Below the pieces are notes generated by a model. The model saw nothing but the letters and a program-made list of their open reading frames with translations. It made no database searches and was not told the origin of the DNA. The position numbers were made by a program, and so were the translations under genes. Shown piece after piece: positions 25,124-32,991 of a stretch of DNA of 42,444 nucleotides. Each line of letters begins with the position of its first letter. Within the stretch, counting starts at the first letter, position 1. Source of the DNA: an uncultured Verrucomicrobiales bacterium (GTDB taxonomy: Bacteria; Verrucomicrobiota; Verrucomicrobiia; Verrucomicrobiales; Akkermansiaceae); NCBI GenBank assembly GCA_937969495.1, contig CALBVY010000022.1:1-42444 (forward strand). Reading direction: 5' to 3'.

Positions 25124-26185
25124 TTAAGCTGAAGTGGTGACGTAGACAGATTTCTCACGGCGCTCTGTGGTTTTTCCAATTACGGTAGCACAAGGCGCGG
25201 AGGTTTCTTCAAGAGTTTCCAGCACGGCGTTGAGGTGTTCATCTGGCACGCTGATGAGTAGGCCGCCAGATGTTTGGGCGTCCGCGTAGATGATTTTTTC
25301 ACTGTCGCTGACTTGATCGGAAAAATGTGTGCTTGTCTCTGTGTGGGAGAGGTTTTTCCTGCTGCCTCCTGGCACGCAGCCTGCGGCAATGAGATCGGAG
25401 ACCTCGGGTGACATCAGAGGGAGAAGCGCGGCGTCGATCTCTGCCGATACATGACTGCCATCACAGAGTTCAATGAGGTGTCCGCCAAGACCGAAGCCTG
25501 TGACGTCTGTGCAGCAGTTTGCCAGTCCACGTTCTGCGATAACCGCCCCAGGTTTATTGAGTGTGGCCATCAGCTGGCTGGCTGTCTGTGCTAGTTCGGC
25601 GCTGCATTCACCGCGTTTAATCGCTGTGGAAATAATTCCACTGCCAAGGGGTTTGGTGAGTATGAGGTGTTCACCAGGTTGTGCGTGAGCATTGGCGAGA
25701 TGTCTTTCAGGATGCACGATACCTGTGACGGCTAGTCCGTAGATAGGTTCTGGATTTTTAATGGTATGGCCGCCTAGTAGGCTGCACTCGGCCTCCACGC
25801 ACATTTCTGCACCACCTTGGAAAATACTGCGTATGGTATCGTTATCGATGATGTCTGAGGGCATTCCTGCAATGGCGAGCGCGGTGATGGGGCGTCCTCC
25901 CATGGCGTAGACATCTGAGAGGGCATTGGCCGCTGCGATACGGCCGTAGAGGACAGGGTCATCTACGATGGGGGTGAAGAAATCTGTTGTTTGAACCAGT
26001 GCTAGTTCTTCATTGATTTTAAAAACACCAGCGTCATCGGCAGTGGCTGAGCCGACGAGTAAGCGATCATCTTGGTGCTGAGGTAGTCCACGCAGAACCT
26101 GCGTAAGAGACTCGGGGTCAAGCTTAGAGGCTCATCCAGCACAGGATGCTAGAGAGGTGAGGCGGTGAATATCTTCGCGATTCAT
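25124..26185 (-). CDS. selD: selenide, water dikinase (selenophosphate synthetase), selenoprotein with UGA-encoded Sec
   Basis: About 353 residues, matching the usual SelD length. It makes selenophosphate from selenide and ATP for Sec or selenouridine synthesis. The frame is broken by a TGA at 26134-26132, but the reading is uninterrupted in the same frame on both sides: upstream RLTSLASCAG, downstream ASKLDPESLTQVL. The stop sits exactly where E. coli SelD has Cys17 (GCGCKI), so it most likely encodes selenocysteine. Later blocks are canonical: ADDAGVF, TTDFFTPIVDDP, ANALSDVYAMGGRP and LLGGHTI. The ATG at 26185 puts Sec at residue 18; an in-frame ATG at 26239 would add 18 residues. Neither has a Shine-Dalgarno. 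Confidence 0.92.
26088..26134 (-). promoter_or_regulatory. candidate bacterial SECIS element in selD
   Basis: Downstream of the TGA (26134-26132) there is a perfect hairpin acgcag-gtt-ctgcgt (26104 to 26090), extendable by two T-G pairs to 26106-26088. The apical loop starts with GT, 33 bases after the TGA. The tip gcaggttctgc closely resembles the SelB-binding tip of the E. coli fdhF SECIS (gcaggtctgc). This is the expected arrangement for Sec insertion at the UGA. Confidence 0.75.
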
Positions 26186-26295
26186 AAGGATGGCTGGAGT
26201 CTTATTACTGTGAGCGTGCTTGGCCAGTTCATATTGCATTGTTTTTTTGCTTCTAGCTGATGAGATTTTTAGCCAAGCTCTGTTCACAATAACCC

Positions 26296-27183
26296 ATGAG
26301 CGCAGATTTATCCAAAGAAGAGAAGATAGTATGTAAACCTACCAAGTGGTTTCTCTGGCGCGCATTAGCTATGCTAACGATGTTTAGCATTTTTGCTGTT
26401 TTATTTTTTATGGATGGGATGTGGGGGTATCGAGAGAAGAATCTTCATTTCTATGTAAACCAAGCATTTATCGAGGCTGGTGTTGATTTTCAGAAATTAC
26501 AAAACAAGAAGTTAGAAAATGATGAGAAACTCACCGAATCACAATGGAGAGATTATGCCGCAGAGAAAAAAGTGGTATTTCCCGATGGTGCCGTAGAAAT
26601 TTTACCAAGGGGAACTAATGTAGATATGCCATGGCCTGGGGTGCTTTTAGAGGGGTTCGAGGTAATGGATAAAAAAGGTGGGCAATCTGGATCTGCCAGC
26701 CTGTGGGAGGACTACACAGCCTCCAGAAAAGATGTCGAAGGGAAAGCCTGGGATATCGATCCTGGTGAAGAGCCAATGAATAAAGATAAGATTCGCGAGC
26801 AGTTTATTGCTCTAGGAGTTACCCTGATATTGGTATCGATTACCTTATTTTTCTTTATTCGTACCATGTGCCGTAAAATGGAGGCAGATCATGAGGCTCT
26901 TTATACTCAGGAGGGTAAAAAAATTCTCTACTCAGATATGGTGCGGGTGGATAAACGCAAGTGGGATACTAAGGGGATTGCTTTAATTTACTACACACAA
27001 GGTGGTGAGGAGAAGAAAGCCAAGGTCGACGGAATGGTCTATGGTCAATTTAAAGAGGAAGATGGTGCTCCTGCGGAAAAACTTTTTAGTAAGATCATGG
27101 AAAACTTTAAAGGTGAGGTGCTGGAATATGTCAGTATCGATGATGAAGATGATCTACCAGAAGACTCTGTTACAAAGAGCTAG
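26296..27183 (+). CDS. hypothetical membrane protein
   Basis: A 295-residue protein of unknown function. It has two hydrophobic helices: one near the N-terminus (about 18-42, WFLWRALAMLTMFSIFAVLF) and one at about 172-193, with a charged stretch after each. The segment between contains W/G/D-rich turns, including a MPWPG turn. The C-terminal domain is charged, with strong Glu/Asp content near the end (EYVSIDDEDDLPED). It could be an inner-membrane protein with the N- and C-terminal parts in the cytosol and the middle loop outside. It is divergent from selD by about 110 bases. I do not recognise a family. Confidence 0.7.
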   Translation: MSADLSKEEKIVCKPTKWFLWRALAMLTMFSIFAVLFFMDGMWGYREKNLHFYVNQAFIEAGVDFQKLQNKKLENDEKLTESQWRDYAAEKKVVFPDGAVEILPRGTNVDMPWPGVLLEGFEVMDKKGGQSGSASLWEDYTASRKDVEGKAWDIDPGEEPMNKDKIREQFIALGVTLILVSITLFFFIRTMCRKMEADHEALYTQEGKKILYSDMVRVDKRKWDTKGIALIYYTQGGEEKKAKVDGMVYGQFKEEDGAPAEKLFSKIMENFKGEVLEYVSIDDEDDLPEDSVTKS

Positions 27184-27227
27184 GATATAGATGATCGCAG
27201 CTAGAAAGATTATTCATCATTTCTGGG

Positions 27228-27256
27228 TTGCCAAGACTCCATTGCGGGTCTAGATC
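27228..27256 (+). promoter_or_regulatory. candidate sigma-70 promoter of acpP
   Basis: TTGCCA (27228-27233) as -35 and TAGATC (27251-27256) as -10, separated by 17 bases, about 50 bases before the acpP start. The -10 matches only four of six consensus positions, so this is tentative. Confidence 0.3.
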
Positions 27257-27305
27257 TTCTGCAAGTAACACACGTTATTAATCAACCCAATAAACACCTA
27301 TCAGC

Positions 27306-27542
27306 ATGTCTGACAATATTGAAGCTAAAGTAAAAGATATCATCGTCGAGCAACTCGGCGTAAGCGCCGACCAAGTAAAGCCTGAAGCCAAGTTCATTGA
27401 AGATCTTGGAGCTGACTCTCTCGACACCGTTGAGCTTGTCATGGCTTTTGAAGAAGAGTTTGGTATCGAAGTTCCTGACGAAGACGCAGAAAAACTGCAA
27501 AGCGTAGGTGATGTAACCAGCTATGTTGAGAAAGCTTCCTAA
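27306..27542 (+). CDS. acpP: acyl carrier protein
   Basis: A 78-residue acidic protein with the DSL phosphopantetheine site (GADSLD, Ser38). It carries growing acyl chains in fatty-acid synthesis and supplies acyl groups to PlsX. It is a single-gene unit closed by a strong terminator. The ATG is preceded by cacctatcagc, without a Shine-Dalgarno, which is notable for such an abundant protein. The fabH and plsX partners are 3-5 kb away on the opposite strand, not adjacent as in E. coli. Confidence 0.97.
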   Translation: MSDNIEAKVKDIIVEQLGVSADQVKPEAKFIEDLGADSLDTVELVMAFEEEFGIEVPDEDAEKLQSVGDVTSYVEKAS

Positions 27543-27575
27543 CATGTGTTAGGTCTGTCTTCATTTTTTTAACAG

Positions 27576-27605
27576 GGCGGACTCCTTAAGAGTCCGTCTT
27601 TTTTT
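27576..27605 (+). terminator. intrinsic terminator after acpP
   Basis: Hairpin gcggactc/gagtccgtc around loop cttaa, then a run of T (27599-27605), 34 bases after the acpP stop. Confidence 0.9.
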
Positions 27606-27676
27606 ATTTATTACAACGCTTTACCATTGCCTCATTCAGCCATTGTAAGAGGCTAGGAGGACACCTCATCGGACCC

Positions 27677-28204
27677 ATGAACCACTCACCAGACAGTATT
27701 CAGTATGCCATGGAAACGGCACGGCTTCTCCGTGAACCAGATAGGAGGATAGATACGTTTGGGAGTACGCGATTTAAATTTACGATGTTAAGTGAGCCTA
27801 TGGATGCGATCGGGCAGGTGCGTGTTAGGCGTGGTGAAATGGAGGCTCAGAAGCCGCAAATTATTCGCCCACAGGATATGGGTGGAGTAGGCCTAGAGGG
27901 GTTTGATGAAAAGGCATCAGAATTTCTTGATTTTCTACGTGAGCAGAATCTTGAACCAGTATTTTTCCAATACGGATTTATGTTTAAGCGAGGTAATGTC
28001 ACTGAGGAATTAGTGCATGAAGAAATCGAAGCTGTACGTGAACGCGTGATGGAGGATGTCCGGATTAGTGGAGATCCGATGTTGGCGGTGATGGAGGGGG
28101 TGGATGATGCTTGGGAAATTGCCTTGCTCAAATTTGCCATCGAAATGATTGGGAAATCCTCTGACATCAACACATTTGATTTTAAGCGAAAAGGTTTGCT
28201 TTAG
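27677..28204 (+). CDS. conserved hypothetical protein
   Basis: A 175-residue soluble protein with no signal peptide or helix of membrane type. It has a strand-rich first half (RIDTFGSTRFKFTMLSEP, then IGQVRVRRGEMEAQKP) and a helical, acidic second half (NVTEELVHEEIEAVRERVM). I do not recognise a domain. It lies upstream of a LysM protein and accA on the same strand, so it may be co-transcribed. The reading frame is well supported by its length and by codon use like its neighbours. Its function is unknown. Confidence 0.75.
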   Translation: MNHSPDSIQYAMETARLLREPDRRIDTFGSTRFKFTMLSEPMDAIGQVRVRRGEMEAQKPQIIRPQDMGGVGLEGFDEKASEFLDFLREQNLEPVFFQYGFMFKRGNVTEELVHEEIEAVRERVMEDVRISGDPMLAVMEGVDDAWEIALLKFAIEMIGKSSDINTFDFKRKGLL

Positions 28205-28240
28205 AGTAGCGCCAAGGAGATTTTTCACTATTATTCATGC

Positions 28241-29122
28241 ATGCGCACGATGCTCATCATTAAGTCTGTTGCTGCATTGCTCATGGTTGGGGCAATGGGT
28301 GGCACAGCTTATCTGATGGATAAGTACACTGGCACGGTAAAAAATATGCCAGGAACTATGATGCAGCTTCAGCGACAAAAAGAAATCGTCCTCAAGCAAA
28401 AGGCAGAAGCAGGTGCAAAATCTGACAATGAGCCAGGGGAAAAGGCATTTCAGCGTGCGCGTGAATTACTCGCTATTGAATCGATGGTGGAGGCTGAAGA
28501 GAAGCTTAAGTATATTATCAGCTTTTACCCATCTGCAAAGTCTGCTCAAGAGGCTAGGAAGATCCTAGGTGAGATAAATTTGGATAAGTTATTAGACCCT
28601 GAGTGGAAAGAGGGTAAAAAGGTCATTACGGTAAAAAGTGGCGATAGTTATTCCGCTATTGTGAGGAAGTATCAAACTAGCATGGATAACCTTACCTATC
28701 TGAGTAAGCTAAAAAATACCGATAGTAGGAACCTGCGTCCTGGTCAGAAGCTCACCGTCATGCCACTTGGGAATCGTGCCGTCATTGACCTTCGCAGAAA
28801 CTACCTCACCATCATGAATGGGGGTGAGTTTGTGAAACAATATGCATTGCAAAAAGTAAATTACCAGCACAGTGGAAAAGCCCAACATCTAGAAGTAAGA
28901 AGCATCCGAGGATGGTATCAGGATAGGCTTGTCTCAGTACATTCAGCGAACTACCGTGGTGCCGCTAAGGTGATTCAGCTCAGTGATAAATCACTCGCTA
29001 TGCGTGCTTTGATAGAGGAAAACGATGAGAATATAGACCGTGGCTTTTACCTTAGCATGGCCGATATGGAAGAGCTCACACTCATTCTTCGTCCAGGTAA
29101 TGATATCGAAATCAAAAACTAA
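28241..29122 (+). CDS. LysM protein with a YkuD-like (L,D-transpeptidase) fold lacking the catalytic Cys
   Basis: A 293-residue protein anchored by an N-terminal helix (about 5-26). Residues about 66-110 form a helical TPR-like segment. LysM lies at about 128-175 (VKSGDSYSAIVRKYQTSMDNL ... LRPGQKL). The tail (about 179-291) aligns by pattern with the YkuD domain: VIDLRRNYLTIMNGGEFVKQY at its start and a final ELTLILRPGNDIEI. Where YkuD enzymes carry HGC-x-R this protein has DRGFYLS, with neither the His nor the Cys. It therefore looks like a peptidoglycan-binding, non-catalytic relative. It is presumably periplasmic and lies between the unknown 175-aa gene and accA. Confidence 0.8.
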   Translation: MRTMLIIKSVAALLMVGAMGGTAYLMDKYTGTVKNMPGTMMQLQRQKEIVLKQKAEAGAKSDNEPGEKAFQRARELLAIESMVEAEEKLKYIISFYPSAKSAQEARKILGEINLDKLLDPEWKEGKKVITVKSGDSYSAIVRKYQTSMDNLTYLSKLKNTDSRNLRPGQKLTVMPLGNRAVIDLRRNYLTIMNGGEFVKQYALQKVNYQHSGKAQHLEVRSIRGWYQDRLVSVHSANYRGAAKVIQLSDKSLAMRALIEENDENIDRGFYLSMADMEELTLILRPGNDIEIKN

Positions 29123-29154
29123 TCTTTCCAACGCAATATTTTATTAAGCCAAGT

Positions 29155-30108
29155 ATGAAACCTCTCGATTTTGAAAAGCCCATCGCCGAACTTGAACACG
29201 AGCTCGAAAAACTTAAAAGCAAAGCGCAGACTCAAAATATTGATATGAGTAGCGAGATCTCTGCGATGGAAGGGAAATTGAGTGAAACGAGAAACCGTAT
29301 TTACGACGACCTCTCTCCATGGCAACGTGTGCAGATCGCACGTCATACCAATCGTCCATTCATGCTCGATTACATCGCCCATGTGTTTGATGATTTCTGT
29401 GAACTTCACGGAGATCGACACATCGGAGATGATAATGCGATGCCGGGTGGCTTTGCGACACTGGGTGGGCAGCGCGTGGTGGTGGTAGGGCACCAGAAAG
29501 GCCGTGATACCAAGGAGAATTTAAAACGAAACTTTGGTAGTGCACACCCAGAAGGTTATCGTAAGTCACTCCGCCTCATGAAGCTCGCGGAGAAGTTTAA
29601 TCTCCCCATTGTTGCTCTCATTGATACTCCGGGTGCCTTCCCTGGTATTGGTGCTGAGGAGCGTAATATTGCCGAGGCTATTGGCTTTAATCTTAAGGAA
29701 ATGATGCTGCTAAAGACTCCCACCGTGGCTGTTGTGCTTGGTGAAGGTGGTTCTGGTGGTGCATTGGGCATTGGTGTTACTGATCGTGTGCTGATGATGG
29801 AAAATGCCTACTACTCAGTGATTAGTCCTGAAGGTTGTGCTGCTATTCTCTGGAAGCACCGTAAGCATGCACCTGATGCTGCGGAAGCGATGAAGATCGC
29901 AGCACCTGATCTCGGCGCGCTTCATCTCATTGATGAAGTGATCCCTGAACCCAAAGGAGGAGCTCATCACGATCACCGTAAAACTGCTGAAAACCTGCGT
30001 GACGCAGTTAGTAATCAGATTAAAAGTCTCCAGCAGCTCAGTATCGATGAGCTTCTTGATCAACGGTATAAGAAGTTTCGCCAATACGGTGAGTGGCAGG
30101 GTGAGTAA
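29155..30108 (+). CDS. accA: acetyl-CoA carboxylase, carboxyltransferase alpha subunit
   Basis: A 317-residue subunit that, with AccD, transfers CO2 from biotin-BCCP to acetyl-CoA, giving malonyl-CoA. Family blocks include MKPLDFEKPIAELE at the start, DDFCELHGDRHIGDD, RNFGSAHPEGYRKSLRLM, ALIDTPGAFPGIGAEERN and GEGGSGGALGIG. It has the normal length. The start follows the LysM gene by 32 bases with no Shine-Dalgarno (tattaagccaagt). It is convergent with the exonuclease gene, whose stop begins six bases beyond. AccD is not in this window. Confidence 0.97.
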   Translation: MKPLDFEKPIAELEHELEKLKSKAQTQNIDMSSEISAMEGKLSETRNRIYDDLSPWQRVQIARHTNRPFMLDYIAHVFDDFCELHGDRHIGDDNAMPGGFATLGGQRVVVVGHQKGRDTKENLKRNFGSAHPEGYRKSLRLMKLAEKFNLPIVALIDTPGAFPGIGAEERNIAEAIGFNLKEMMLLKTPTVAVVLGEGGSGGALGIGVTDRVLMMENAYYSVISPEGCAAILWKHRKHAPDAAEAMKIAAPDLGALHLIDEVIPEPKGGAHHDHRKTAENLRDAVSNQIKSLQQLSIDELLDQRYKKFRQYGEWQGE

Positions 30109-30114
30109 CAATAC

Positions 30115-30711
30115 TTAGTGTCTGAGCTTGTGCCACTCTGAAGTGTCAGGGTGAAGAAGAAGATCAATAGTAGATGACTCTAGTCTAAAATCTACAATAA
30201 GGTGTTCGAGTAATACTAGTGAAGCAGTGGCGTCATAGAGAGCGTCATGCCATTTTTTGTTAGGAACGAGTTGATTGATCTTTTTGGTTAGCTGAAGGTG
30301 TGTGCATAGATCGCCAAGAGCATGGGAGGGTAGCTCTGGCCATGCTGCGCGCGCGAGGTGTAAGGTGTCTATCCATGGGCCAAAGCCATGTGCTGGGAAG
30401 GCGCGTAAGTAGCGTTTCTCTGTTCCATGACCATGGGCGATTACGATGTTATTGCTGAGGCGTTTTTTAACCTCTGGCCACAGTAACATGAGTTGTGGTG
30501 CATCTGCTAGGTCGGCACTGCTAATGCCATGGACTTGCTGCGCTGCCCATGTGATCGGGCGATCGGTGTGAATGAAGGAGGTAAAGTGGTCTGCGTGGCC
30601 AGCGGTGCGCGTCCAAGTGGCCATGCCGATCTGTACGGGGACATCTGTTTTTCCTCGTTCTGCACCAGCGGACTCGAAGTCAATGGCGGCAAAGGTGCAG
30701 TTTGCTATCAT
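30115..30711 (-). CDS. DnaQ-like 3'-5' exonuclease (DEDDh family)
   Basis: A 198-residue exonuclease. The DEDDh motifs are visible: D11 and E13 (FAAIDFES), the middle Asp/His segment around AHGHGTEKRYLRAF and the terminal HDALYDA, which carries the general-base His and the last Asp. The size and motifs fit a single-domain DnaQ/RNase T-like nuclease, not a full polymerase III epsilon, which also has a C-terminal alpha-binding tail. It would trim 3' ends of DNA or RNA; the substrate cannot be told. It ends close to accA's end (convergent). Confidence 0.88.
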   Translation of the reverse strand: MIANCTFAAIDFESAGAERGKTDVPVQIGMATWTRTAGHADHFTSFIHTDRPITWAAQQVHGISSADLADAPQLMLLWPEVKKRLSNNIVIAHGHGTEKRYLRAFPAHGFGPWIDTLHLARAAWPELPSHALGDLCTHLQLTKKINQLVPNKKWHDALYDATASLVLLEHLIVDFRLESSTIDLLLHPDTSEWHKLRH

Positions 30712-30720
30712 TGGTTTATT

Positions 30721-31782
30721 TTACTGAGGGTTGGCAGCCTCTTTAAGCTGTTGGGCAGTTTCACGGACGAGGGTCAGTGTAGTATCCCAATCGATACATT
30801 GATCGGTAATCGATTGACCATAAGTTAACTCCTCCAATGGGCGAGGAAACTTCTGATTTCCAGCAATGAGATTACTTTCTAACATGGCGCCAATAACATG
30901 AGGATTACCAGAGGTGCGCTGACGGATGATCTCTTGGAAGACAGCTGGCATTTTTTCCTGCTGTTTACCACAATTTGCATGTGAGGCATCGATCATCACG
31001 GCGGGCTGGAGGTTATGTTTTTTGAGGAGAGAGGTGGTTACCGCTACATCATCAGCTCCATAGTTAGGGCCTGAGTCTCCGCCGCGGAGGATAATGTGGC
31101 AGTCCGGATTTCCTGAGGTAGTTACAGCGGATGCTACACCTTGCTCACTGACGCCAAGGAACGTCTGCGGCTGGGTGGCGGCCTTGATGGCATTGACGGC
31201 CGCGATGAGGTCTCCTGTGGTGGTGTTTTTAAACCCTAAGGGCATGGACAAACCGGAGGCCATCTGGCGGTGGGTCTGGCTCTCAGTTGTGCGTGCACCA
31301 ATAGCAGACCAGCTGATAAGGTCAGCGATGTACTGGGGAGTAATAGGGTCTAGCAGCTCTGTGGCGGTAGGGAGGCCGAGGTTGATCACTTCACGTAAAA
31401 ACAAGCGTGCCTGCCTTAGCCCCTCAGGGATATCGTCTGAGCCATCAAGTGCTGGATCCATAATCAGTCCTTTCCAGCCTGTTGTTGTTCGCGGTTTTTC
31501 AAAATAGACGCGCATGACAATGTAGACGTGATCTTTGACTTCCTTAGCGAGTTCAGCGAGTTTTTTAGCATACTCGATGCCGGCAGCGGTGTCATGAATA
31601 GAACAAGGGCCGCAGATGAGAAGTAAGCGCTGGTCTGAGCCGTTCAGGATATTACGGATGTGCTGGCGTGACTCTGCCATGAATTCTGCTTGTTTCTGAG
31701 TGCGCTCAATTTCAGACATGAGTGATGCAGGAGCAGGTAGGGGAGTATTACTGGAGATGTGGAGGTCGGAGACTTTTGCCAT
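30721..31782 (-). CDS. aroG: 3-deoxy-7-phosphoheptulonate synthase (class I, AroG/F type)
   Basis: About 353 residues from the ATG at 31782 (MAKVSDLHISSNTPLP), a usual class I length. It condenses phosphoenolpyruvate and erythrose 4-phosphate, the first step of aromatic synthesis. Visible blocks are LLLICGPCSIHD (metal/PEP region), YFEKPRTTTGWKG, SWSAIGARTTESQTHRQMASGLS and IDASHANCGK. I cannot tell which amino acid inhibits it. The frame continues to ATGs at 31833 and 31935, but the extra residues are hydrophobic and unlike homologues, and the longer form would overlap the divergent M42 gene. Confidence 0.93.
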   Translation of the reverse strand: MAKVSDLHISSNTPLPAPASLMSEIERTQKQAEFMAESRQHIRNILNGSDQRLLLICGPCSIHDTAAGIEYAKKLAELAKEVKDHVYIVMRVYFEKPRTTTGWKGLIMDPALDGSDDIPEGLRQARLFLREVINLGLPTATELLDPITPQYIADLISWSAIGARTTESQTHRQMASGLSMPLGFKNTTTGDLIAAVNAIKAATQPQTFLGVSEQGVASAVTTSGNPDCHIILRGGDSGPNYGADDVAVTTSLLKKHNLQPAVMIDASHANCGKQQEKMPAVFQEIIRQRTSGNPHVIGAMLESNLIAGNQKFPRPLEELTYGQSITDQCIDWDTTLTLVRETAQQLKEAANPQ

Positions 31783-31844
31783 GCGCAGAGGCTCAGCTTT
31801 GTATTTAGAAGTTTCAAGTTTCAAGTTACGCATGACTCTGATAA

Positions 31845-32930
31845 ATGATGCATATGCGAGAGAGAGCGATAGGGCTACTAAAGGAGCTGACTGAGGCACA
31901 TGGGGCACCGGGTTTTGAAGATGAAGTGAGGGCAATCTTTGCGGATGAACTGGCGGATACGGGAGAAATCAGTACGGATGGGAATGGCTCAGTCTTCTGT
32001 GAGCGAGGTGAGGGACCACGTGTGATGCTCGCTGGTCATATGGATGAGGTGGCATTTCGAGTCCGTAATATTACACCTGATGGGTTTATTCAATTTGTCA
32101 CTCTGGGGGGCTGGTGGCCTCATACGCTACTTGCTCAGCGTGTTGAGGTTAGGACGCGCGATGGGCGTAAGATTCTTGGGGTGGTATCCTCTAAACCCCC
32201 ACATTTTCTAGCGGAAGCGGAACGCAATAAGGTGTTAAGCATTGAGCAAATGTTTATCGATGTAGGAGCTACAAGTCAGAGTGATTTGGAGGCGCGATAT
32301 GGTATTCGCGTGGGCGACCCCATCGTGCCAGCCACGGCATTTTCTGTGATGGAAAATAGTGATATCTTTTTAGCAAAGGCATTCGATAACCGTGTGGGGA
32401 TGGCGTGCGCTATTCAGGCGTGCCAAACGCTTGCAGCCACGGGTCATCCTAATCGACTGATTTCTTGCGGAACTGTGCAGGAAGAGGTGGGGGTGCGTGG
32501 TGCGACGACTGCTGCTGTTTATGCCAAGCCTGACGTGGTGATTGTGTTAGAAGGTGCTCCTGCAGACGATACCCCAGGGTTTAATCGTGGGGAGGCACAG
32601 GGGGCTCTGGGGTGTGGTGTGCAAATTAGAATGCAGGATCCCACCGCCATTATGAATCCAGCATTAGTGGATCTCGCGGTGAGTGTAGCTGAGGAAGAGG
32701 GAATTCCGTATCAGGTGACTGTCCGTAGTGGAGGTGGAACGGATGCGAGGGCATTCCAGCTCTCGGGGAGTGGTATTCCCGTGATTGTGCTTGGTGTGCC
32801 AGCGCGCTATATTCACTCGCATAACTCGATGATTGATATCAATGACTATTTGGCGATGGTGAATCTTGCGATGGCGATGGCGCAGCGACTTGATCAGACG
32901 GAGGTCGATAGCCTGACGACCTTTCTTTGA
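31845..32930 (+). CDS. M42 family metallopeptidase (aminopeptidase/FrvX type)
   Basis: A 361-residue cytosolic peptidase. The M42 metal and catalytic sites are visible: H65 and D67 (AGHMDEVAF), D181 (KAFDNRVG), E213/E214 (VQEEVGVRGA), E236 (VIVLEGAPADDTPG) and H324 (RYIHSHNS). These enzymes usually form dodecameric tetrahedra and clip N-terminal residues. Specificity cannot be read here. The start could be the ATG at 31845 or one codon later. It is divergent from the DAHP synthase and separated from lgt by 61 bases. Confidence 0.92.
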   Translation: MMHMRERAIGLLKELTEAHGAPGFEDEVRAIFADELADTGEISTDGNGSVFCERGEGPRVMLAGHMDEVAFRVRNITPDGFIQFVTLGGWWPHTLLAQRVEVRTRDGRKILGVVSSKPPHFLAEAERNKVLSIEQMFIDVGATSQSDLEARYGIRVGDPIVPATAFSVMENSDIFLAKAFDNRVGMACAIQACQTLAATGHPNRLISCGTVQEEVGVRGATTAAVYAKPDVVIVLEGAPADDTPGFNRGEAQGALGCGVQIRMQDPTAIMNPALVDLAVSVAEEEGIPYQVTVRSGGGTDARAFQLSGSGIPVIVLGVPARYIHSHNSMIDINDYLAMVNLAMAMAQRLDQTEVDSLTTFL

Positions 32931-32991
32931 AGGTGATATGTGGATAAAGACGGCTCTTGCATGAGTGAGTGAAATGGTGTGAGTTAGCGCT

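Noticed and set aside
26106-26134. A shorter hairpin gag-c-ctc / gag-t-ctc immediately after the TGA as the SECIS
   Set aside because: It includes part of the UGA, has a mismatch in the stem and lacks a GU-initial apical loop. The hairpin at 26088-26106 fits the bacterial SECIS pattern better.
25903-26239. selD read as a frameshifted or truncated pseudogene starting at 25903
   Set aside because: The reading frame continues unbroken upstream of the TGA with SelD-like residues, the TGA sits at the known Cys/Sec position, and a SECIS-like hairpin follows.
31783-31935. Longer DAHP synthase start at 31935 or 31833
   Set aside because: The extra residues do not resemble the family N-terminus, and the longest form overlaps the start of the divergent M42 gene. 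The shorter start gives the usual length.
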